Made by a program: the position numbers and the translations under genes
The notes under the pieces: model-generated
Seen by the model: only the letters and a program-made list of their open reading frames with translations
Told to the model about the DNA's origin: nothing
Databases searched by the model: none
Part shown: positions 57,872 to 64,000 of the stretch, in pieces
Layout: each line of letters starts with the position of its first letter
How positions within the stretch are numbered: the stretch's first letter is position 1
Assembly (NCBI GenBank): GCA_902806575.1
Contig: CADCXD010000019.1
Span: 248,001-312,000, forward strand
DNA length: 64,000 nucleotides
From: Jackrogersella multiformis
Lineage: Eukaryota; Ascomycota; Sordariomycetes; Xylariales; Hypoxylaceae
Direction: 5' to 3'

Positions 57872-58204
57872 TTAAATAGCCTTGCTGGTCGAAGGATGAA
57901 GGAAATCCTGTGAGTCATGAGGCTGAAACTCCAACTGAATGGGTAACCAATACTTTTACACGATGGTATCTTGGTCAGAGGTAAACCAGTGGTTGAAGTT
58001 TATGCCACTTACAAAGGGGATGAGTAGGAGTTGCATGTAATAGGACTCGATGAAGGAGCTGCAGGTGCCCGTCGTTTCACTCAAGTTATATTCACCGTCG
58101 CACAGGCTGCCTAACCGACCCGAAGATTGAGTGTCTGACAGACCATAGGTAGGAGATACGCCGATAATGGAATGAATCCTATTGCAGCAAAACTCAGGAT
58201 TCAT
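57872..58204 (-). CDS. Partial gene, cysteine-containing C-terminal exons
   Basis: An exon-like frame bounded by TTTCAG (58220) and a GTAAGT donor (58012) encodes GHCSWMNPEFCCNRIHSIIG, then SLCDGEYNLSETTGTCSS and SYYMQLLLIPF. A last exon, 57907-57872 (after CTCACAG), joins in phase 0 and adds DFLHPSTSKAI. An internal ATG at 58204 would give 75 residues, but the clean acceptor upstream suggests that a first exon lies above 58220. Five cysteines in about 55 residues hint at a secreted or disulfide-bonded protein, yet no signal peptide was found. It may be the 3' part of the broken locus at 58497-59260. Confidence 0.35.
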
Positions 58205-58496
58205 CCACGAGCAATGCCCCTGAAATTTCAATATCAAATGCGGGTAGGTCCATCAAAGTCTCAAACAAGCCACTATGAGACTTTAAAATGCTTCTTTGTA
58301 CTTATGTACCTATTCAATGGTATGATGTAGATATAGCCTGTGAAATCGCGAAGAGATGGAATGGGTTAAAGAGGTTGATAGTATGAATATTACATGATAA
58401 ATTCAAGCTGCCTTCTAGCTCTCCAACAATATAAATGCATACACTAGTAGTGATTACCTAGTAAGTAATTAAATTATACATGTGTGTGTTAAATTA

Positions 58497-59260
58497 CTAG
58501 ATCTTGAATTTAACAGGTCGCAATATAGACACCCCTTTAAACAGTACCTTCCCCGGGAGCCCCGTTAATATTCGGTGTTCGACCGGTGCTGGGCTACCCG
58601 GTGGCGTGCCCCGATCGGCACGGCCCGGACCACGACATACCCACTTATGATTTTCCACATTCCACTTTATCTTGGTATTACGCCAGCTCACTTCAAATAA
58701 ATAACCTAGATGCAAACAAACAACTTTACAAAGACTTGTAGTGAAGCCTGATACATCCGAGGCTTGCTGGTTGACAACCAAGTCAGTGGAGTCAAGTGCC
58801 CAATCACTCGCTCGATTCAAAATGTGGAGATCCCTTCCTTCATGTACTTGCGTATACCAATCAACGTCATGCCCATGTCGAAGTACATGAATAGCACAGG
58901 CCTTTCCTTTGTTCCCTACGTTTATTGTTCGAACTTTGCCACATCTTCATCTATCATTGTCGATCTAACTCTTGTAGAGACTGTCTGCAACGTTTGCCCG
59001 CTATGTCTCCTACGGCTATCAATCAGATTTACAGCTTTCCTACTAAATTCATTGAGAACATATATGTCCTCTCCAGCCGCAACCTCCTCTTGACCACCTT
59101 CACTCCTCCGGTCTTCGCTTCAAGGTGATATAAACGCTGTCAGTGGTGGCCTGCATACGTCCTTCGCCTTCCAGAAGGGTAGCATGAAGCTCTCCATCGT
59201 GTCGCTCAAGCAGGTAGAATAGCCTTTGGATGCGACGGCAGAGTCGAGAAGTAGGTGTTT
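58497..59260 (-). pseudogene. Broken or unresolved multi-exon gene of unknown family
   Basis: Three consecutive minus-strand frames read like protein: 59260-59159 (RLCRRIQRLFYLLERHDGEL), 59097-58922 (EDIYVLNEFSRKAVNLIDSR) and 58946-58497 (RTINVGNKGKACAIHVLRHG, ... ASDWALDSTDLVV). The first two join well through GTATGC...GTGAAG (61 bp). I find no clean junction between the second and third, and the first lacks a good start. So this is either a gene with exons that I cannot resolve or a gene broken by frameshifts. The stretch 58545-58640 is markedly GC-rich compared with its AT-rich surroundings. No family recognised. Confidence 0.35.
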
Positions 59261-60026
59261 CTAGCGAAAATCACGAGGGCGTGTAAGCATCTAAAAATAA
59301 TACCATGATTTGCATTATATATATAGTAATCAACGACATGAATGTCTAACCTACACCATTAGTCATTTCCTCTTACTAGGTGCATCCCCCCTTTTCTCCC
59401 TTGCTCGAGATCTCCCCCTTTTTACTAAGCGTTTCTGCTAACACATTTCCAATGGCGACACCATGATTTAACCCCGCTGTATAAATATAATAGCTATTTC
59501 ATTCAAACAGGGAACAGGCATGTAAAAATGATTCATTGTGCTACAATAAACTATTTCGTATGACCCAATTTGCATATTCACCACCTATTCACCGCCACTT
59601 CAATTCATAAAAGCGAATCTCGGATATCTTATGTGAACCATATTCCCTACCTACCAATCTCATCTTGTGTGGCTGTTCGTATGTGTCTCTTCCGCAGCGA
59701 ACCCAATTCAGGGTATGGACCCTCTCAGAACAGTTGGACCGCTTGGATTGATCAACAAAAATAGGAATGCATGTATGGAGCACCAATTAAGCAGGGCGAA
59801 TTACCTAACCAATCACCAAGTCACGAGGTGATGGTAGGACTACTAGGTCATCATCGAGGCGTGTTATACCAACACCAACACCGTACGGAAAATATGGCAT
59901 CATATATAATATCTTTATAGACCTAGTTCGTACATACCATAGTCACGGTACCTAGATCTAGCACACCGAGATATTGCGATGAGGCCAAAGATTTCATGTT
60001 TATATCTACTTGATAATTTTAACTAA
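59261..60026. other. Spacer
   Basis: AT-rich, with no repeat or coding frame that I can support. Confidence 0.45.
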
Positions 60027-60464
60027 ATGTTTCTTTCCCAGCTACCGATATCAGCGGAATCGCCACATTACGCACACAGCATACCGATGAGCCACAGCAC
60101 ATGGGTTTTGTCCAATATGTCTTACTCTTCAACTCATCAGACTAGAAAGCGAATCAAGACACCCATAATGCCAATACCAGATTCAGATTATGCACAACAA
60201 GTGGAAGAATCCAACCAAACACTCATTGACGGGCTCGGAGCGCAGCAGAAGGTCGCGGATAAAGGAGACGACATCGAAGAAAACTCGTGGCAACCATTCC
60301 TGAACCACTTGGAAGGGTTGGTCGCGGATGGGGAGCTCCTCGATGAAGCATACAGGGAAGTCGAAACATTTCGAGACAAATTACTTGCTCACATGAGTAT
60401 TCTACTACGATCTAGAGGCAGAGAACTAGAGGACGCTCTAAATACACCAACGAGAGAGGATTGA
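60027..60464 (+). CDS. Small hypothetical protein
   Basis: ATG-initiated frame of 145 codons. The first 35 residues are poorly conserved-looking, so the start may be a later Met (60117). The rest is acidic and helical (SDYAQQVEESNQTLIDGLGA, WQPFLNHLEGLVADGELLDE, REVETFRDKLLAHMSILLRS). It has the look of a coiled, soluble protein, with no signal peptide. No family recognised. Coding character is convincing in the second half. Confidence 0.5.
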   Translation: MFLSQLPISAESPHYAHSIPMSHSTWVLSNMSYSSTHQTRKRIKTPIMPIPDSDYAQQVEESNQTLIDGLGAQQKVADKGDDIEENSWQPFLNHLEGLVADGELLDEAYREVETFRDKLLAHMSILLRSRGRELEDALNTPTRED

Positions 60465-60908
60465 AACTCTATAACTTGATGCTCGGAGGTATAAAATGGT
60501 GTACGATATATTAAGCGATATTTTTATAGGCAGCGAAGGTTGTTAGGGGGTGGAGGGGGGATACTATGGTCTATTGATCTTATCATACTAGAGATGCGAA
60601 AGATGTCTCCGGCAGTCGTCTAATTCACTCAAGGTCATAAAAAGGGGCTATTTGTAAAAAGTGTAATGGAAAAAGGAGGGCGGTCGATTATTCAACTTGA
60701 TCAAATTTCAAAACTTAGGTAACTAGTTGAAACATCATATAGGAATCAATAGGTAGGTTATAGATTATAATGTTCATCTATCAAGTTCGACATCGTATTA
60801 CTTCGTAAAGGAAAATATCCATGTAATGTATGTCTTTACACACCTACTCATACCACAGATCTAAACACTCATTTGTCGACGTCCAGTCAAGAAAGCAGAT
60901 GAACGATG
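60465..60908. other. Convergent spacer
   Basis: 3' ends of the small hypothetical gene and the P450. Nothing seen. Confidence 0.4.
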
Positions 60909-62865
60909 TTAACCCGTGTTTGATTTAGTTATCCGTACCCACATGTTCTCCTCGATAAATTGACTGTAACTTTGGGAGTCCCAAGGTTTCATCGGGTTGA
61001 CCAATTGGAAATCAAACTCTCGGAACAACTGTAAATGTGAAAGCATCCGATTAGCATCCGTTGCTTTGGCAAATTCTCCTTATCTCATAGATTGCTTTAC
61101 TCACCTCGAAGAATATTTTGTTGAGTTCCATAAACGCCACCGGCTTCCCGGCACACATCCAACGGCCGTATCCGAAGACAAGCTCGGTGTTCCGTTCCAT
61201 CTCGGCCCGTGCATCTTCGTCCACTTCCATGAACCGCTCCGGGCGGAAGATGTCGGCGTCGGCGCCGAAAAGTTCTGTTGACCGCATGATCGCTGAGGTG
61301 TTCATTCCGATGGCGGTTCCGCCTGGTATGAATTTCCCGTGGATCGTGTCGCCTTCCGGAGGTACCGACTTTGGATAGAGTCCGGGAGCTGGTGGTCGCA
61401 TACGAATGCCCTCGTAGATGACGGCCTAGAGACCCAGGTGTATCAGCACAGCACGGACATTTGACGCTCATGGAAAAGGCGAAAGCTCTTTTCCTTTTAT
61501 TTTCTTCTCTCCAAGAATACATACCTGCAAGTAAGGAATCCTTTTTGCTTCTTCGTAGCTGATCGGGCTAGATACCTTGCCGTCGCGAACGCTTTGCAGG
61601 ACTACATCCTTGAATTTCTGGTATACTCGCGGGCAAGCCATCAGATACAGAAAAGCTGTACGGATGACAGACGCGGTATTCTCAAACCCGGCGATAATCA
61701 TAAAGAGGGCTTCTGTTTCGCATTCCTGTCGGTCGAGTCCGTGGCTTATGAACGACCCCTATTTTCAGGGAACGCCGTTAGCACATCCACTACTAGATAT
61801 CATCCCTTTTTCATCATGGACACCCACAAGCATATCTTTCTTTTTCTCGGCATCTGTGGCAAAACGTTTCGAAACGACCTCCTTCGCTATTCTACGCGCC
61901 AGTGTTAATATGATTCTTTCGAGTGTGCTTTCAGCCCATCATCTCAGCACCTACCCCATGAGCTTTCCCATCCCTGCCGAATCCGTTGCTTTTGGTCCAA
62001 GAAACTTCAGGAATACTTGTGAGAAAAGTATATTCCTGATGTAAGGCACATCAAGGGCTATAGCTATACTAGCCCAGCTTTCTTTCACCGAGGCAAGAAA
62101 TCCGTGTACGTCGGAATCCGTCTTTAGGCAGCCAAACTCCTCCCCAAAGGCAGATCGCGTAATGATGTCCACTGTGTAGAAAGAGACGAGCTCCGCGAAG
62201 TCCACCGGATGGTATTCGCCTGAGTCGCTTGATATATATTTACGTCGAATGAGTTCAAGAAGCGCGTTTATTTGGTCGTTAATTCCGGGCTCGAGGGCAG
62301 GCGTCTCACGACCTCCATAGGCTCCAGCTATCTTGGCTTTGAACTTATCATGAGGCCCGGCCTCGAGAAGAGTGAAAACATTGTCATGGTATGGATCGAA
62401 TCGAGCGGCCACATACCACTTATATTCTGAAGGTCAGCTTAATTTTCTACGTGGAGTAAAGCATGGGTTCTATTATATATGCTTTCAGTCCAGTCTACAC
62501 GGCATCCTAAAAGAACGTTAAGCCAGAGGTAATTATAGAAAACAACTCACGGGATCTCTTCCATACGAACCCCTCGTCGCATTTATTTTCCTGATAACCT
62601 CGGGATCATTCGTGGAGAGCTCGTTGGGCCCAACTCTGAACAAAGGGCCATGCTCTTTGTACATGTCTCGATAGATCCAGAATTGCTGCCCACTTTTCGC
62701 AACCCTTGCCAGCCATAGATACGAGAAGGAGGCAAGAAATGGACCAGGAATATGTCGAAGGCGATACCACGTCGCGAAGGCCGAAATCGAATAGTAAAGA
62801 ACTGCTACCACGCCGGCTAAGAACAAAACCCCTCCAGACGACCAGTCCAAATTGAAGAAAACCAT
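60909..62865 (-). CDS. Cytochrome P450 monooxygenase (pisatin-demethylase-like)
   Basis: ER-anchored haem monooxygenase. Six exons, 62865-62551, 62418-61955, 61891-61828, 61758-61525, 61425-61105 and 61028-60909, join in phase to 505 residues. The N-terminal anchor (GVLFLAGVVAVLYYSISAF) is followed by RLRHIPGPFLASFS, then PLFRVGPNELSTNDPEV, WYVAARFDPYHDNVF, DMLGSFISHGLDRQE (across a junction), I-helix ALFMIIAGFENTASVIR, K-helix AVIYEGIRMRPPAPG (ExxR = EGIR), FRPERF and the haem loop FGYGRWMCAGKPVAF. The order and wording fit the group that includes pisatin demethylase and trichodiene-pathway-like P450s; the substrate cannot be told. Odd point: the I-helix reads AGFENT where most have AGxDTT. 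The last exon completes the conserved ending (FQLVNPMKPW, MWVRI). It has no biosynthetic neighbours in view. Confidence 0.93.
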
Positions 62866-64000
62866 GATAGACCCAGCGGGGTTACCTAGGTATACAGTCG
62901 TTCCTAAAACTAAGTAGTTAGGCGCATTAAAAGGTCGATGACGGCAGAAGATGGACGACGATCTCCATACTAGATAATCGAAAATAAATTAGAGGACTTG
63001 GAGGGATATCCGTCCGTCCGTCCCTAACCCCAAGTCTACCTAGGTAGATACCCTTATATATATCATAAATAGCACCGATCACCCGCCCCCTCTCCAATGC
63101 CATGGGTGTGCCATACGTCTCCAAGCACACATTCGGCAGGATTTGCAAGTGTCAGCATATGCGGGAGTATTTAAGTACTTGAGCAGGCAGGTAGGTATAT
63201 AATACCCTAACCACATACTCAATCCCCTACCCCGATTATCCAATCAGGAACGAACAATATGAGCAGTATCGCAATTGCGATCGTCTACAAAGACCGCACT
63301 ACTAGGTATACAATAAACGTCAAGTGCCAAAATGTCATGCAAGGAAAAGAAGCGTATCAATCAACCCAAACGGCCCGCTGCATATGGTAGGGCCCTACTG
63401 CAGTGACGAAAATGTGCTAACCCAGAAGCCTGTCATCAGTACAGACAGAACGCGATCTAGAACGGACCGTGACCCCCACAAACCGGGAAATCTTTGTCTT
63501 AGGCCCCTTAGTGTAGGCGCATAAGTTCGTAAAGAGACCTTCGGTCGACTAACGGATTGGGTTATTAATCCCTGAGTTAATCATGCTACGGTGGAGTATA
63601 GCAAGCTCGTAGCTTGATATATCACAGCTCGAGCCCTAGTTTATTACATGGAGGCACCCGCATAAGTTCCTTGTCTGCGAACATTGTCCCTAAAAACTAC
63701 ATAGTATGCCATGGTGCATGTCCGAATTCATCCCACTCTCATAAAGCCTGTTATTAAGAATTAAATTGTGACACGGGTCCTCACCTACATCCGTCACTTG
63801 TAATCGGGTCGGCGTTTTTCTTTTCTTTTCTTATATTTGTTAAGGTCAGGATTCATGGGTTTCTCAGATCTCTCTATCGGTTCATTCATTCCTTCGGAAT
63901 TCCTAGTTCGGCTCTCCTTTTCTTGACTTCCTCGATAGCGCCCTTCGGGCTCGTTGATGTCGGGTGGCGCAACTGCCATGCATCGCAGACCTCCAGTGCC
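62866..64000. other. Upstream spacer at window end
   Basis: P450 promoter side and further spacer. CCTAGG tracts near 62883 and 63037. A 61-codon ATG frame (63979-63794, minus; very polar, ending KYKKRKEKRRPDYK) may be a small gene but has no support besides its length. Confidence 0.35.

Noticed and set aside
60909..62865. Secondary-metabolite cluster around the P450
   Set aside because: No backbone enzyme, transporter or cluster regulator nearby; the FAD oxidoreductase is about 13 kb away with unrelated genes between.
1..64000. CRISPR array, bacterial operon or phage features
   Set aside because: Spliced genes and eukaryotic families throughout; no regularly spaced direct repeats.

Overview
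The window is nuclear DNA from a filamentous ascomycete (Pezizomycotina, most likely Sordariomycetes). The genes are split by short GT-AG introns with CTAAC/CTGAC-type branch sites. The proteins are typical of mould genomes: chitin synthase, an RGS-domain GPCR, a Clr5/ankyrin protein, an F-box/ankyrin protein, a 2EXR-type protein, a FAD-linked oxidoreductase, a P450 and a small secreted cysteine-rich protein. Spacers are littered with CCTAGG-centred (TAGG/CCTA)n palindromic microsatellites. All gene models were spliced by hand, using splice signals, reading phase and remembered family patterns; no database search was run.

Layout. 0-5 kb: a 2EXR/F-box-like gene, a 583-bp Tc1/mariner-type MITE (TA target duplication, about 55-70 bp terminal inverted repeats), and a five-exon RGS-domain seven-helix receptor. 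7-16.3 kb: a division-1 chitin synthase whose N-terminal extension carries one in-frame TAG, a soluble twin-NBD ABC protein, the proteasome assembly factor UMP1 (its first exon is only the start codon), and a prenylated UBL3-type ubiquitin-fold protein. 16.3-20.6 kb: a gene-poor, repeat-speckled spacer. 20.6-27.7 kb: a Ser/Thr/Pro-rich secretory protein, the AP-1 beta adaptin, EMC4 and a small spliced gene. 27.7-31.2 kb: gene-poor, with a tRNA-like sequence carrying pol III A and B boxes. 31.2-36.3 kb: FIG4 phosphoinositide phosphatase convergent with a TTI2-like gene.

36.9-51 kb is the most accessory-looking part: a tiny membrane-peptide gene, a 1154-residue Clr5/ankyrin protein, a divergent pair (cytosolic small protein and secreted cysteine-rich protein) that share a C-terminal-type sequence module, an interstitial telomere-like tract, a decayed reading frame, a frameshifted FAD oxidoreductase and an F-box/ankyrin protein. 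51.9-54.5 kb holds a TRP-like FLC/Spray family membrane protein. 55-60.5 kb holds several small or broken minus-strand genes of unknown function. A six-exon P450 lies at 60.9-62.9 kb, and the last kilobase shows nothing convincing.

How the genes relate. The housekeeping genes (UMP1, AP-1 beta, EMC4, FIG4, TTI2, FLC, chitin synthase) serve proteostasis, membrane traffic and cell-wall synthesis but form no operon-like unit; they sit in the divergent or convergent arrangement usual for fungi. No complete biosynthetic gene cluster is present: the FAD oxidoreductase and the P450 are about 13 kb apart with no polyketide synthase, peptide synthetase or terpene synthase in view. The least explained signals are the shared module of the 42.2/43.9 kb gene pair, the telomere-like tract beside decayed genes, and the in-frame stop in the chitin synthase N-terminal frame.
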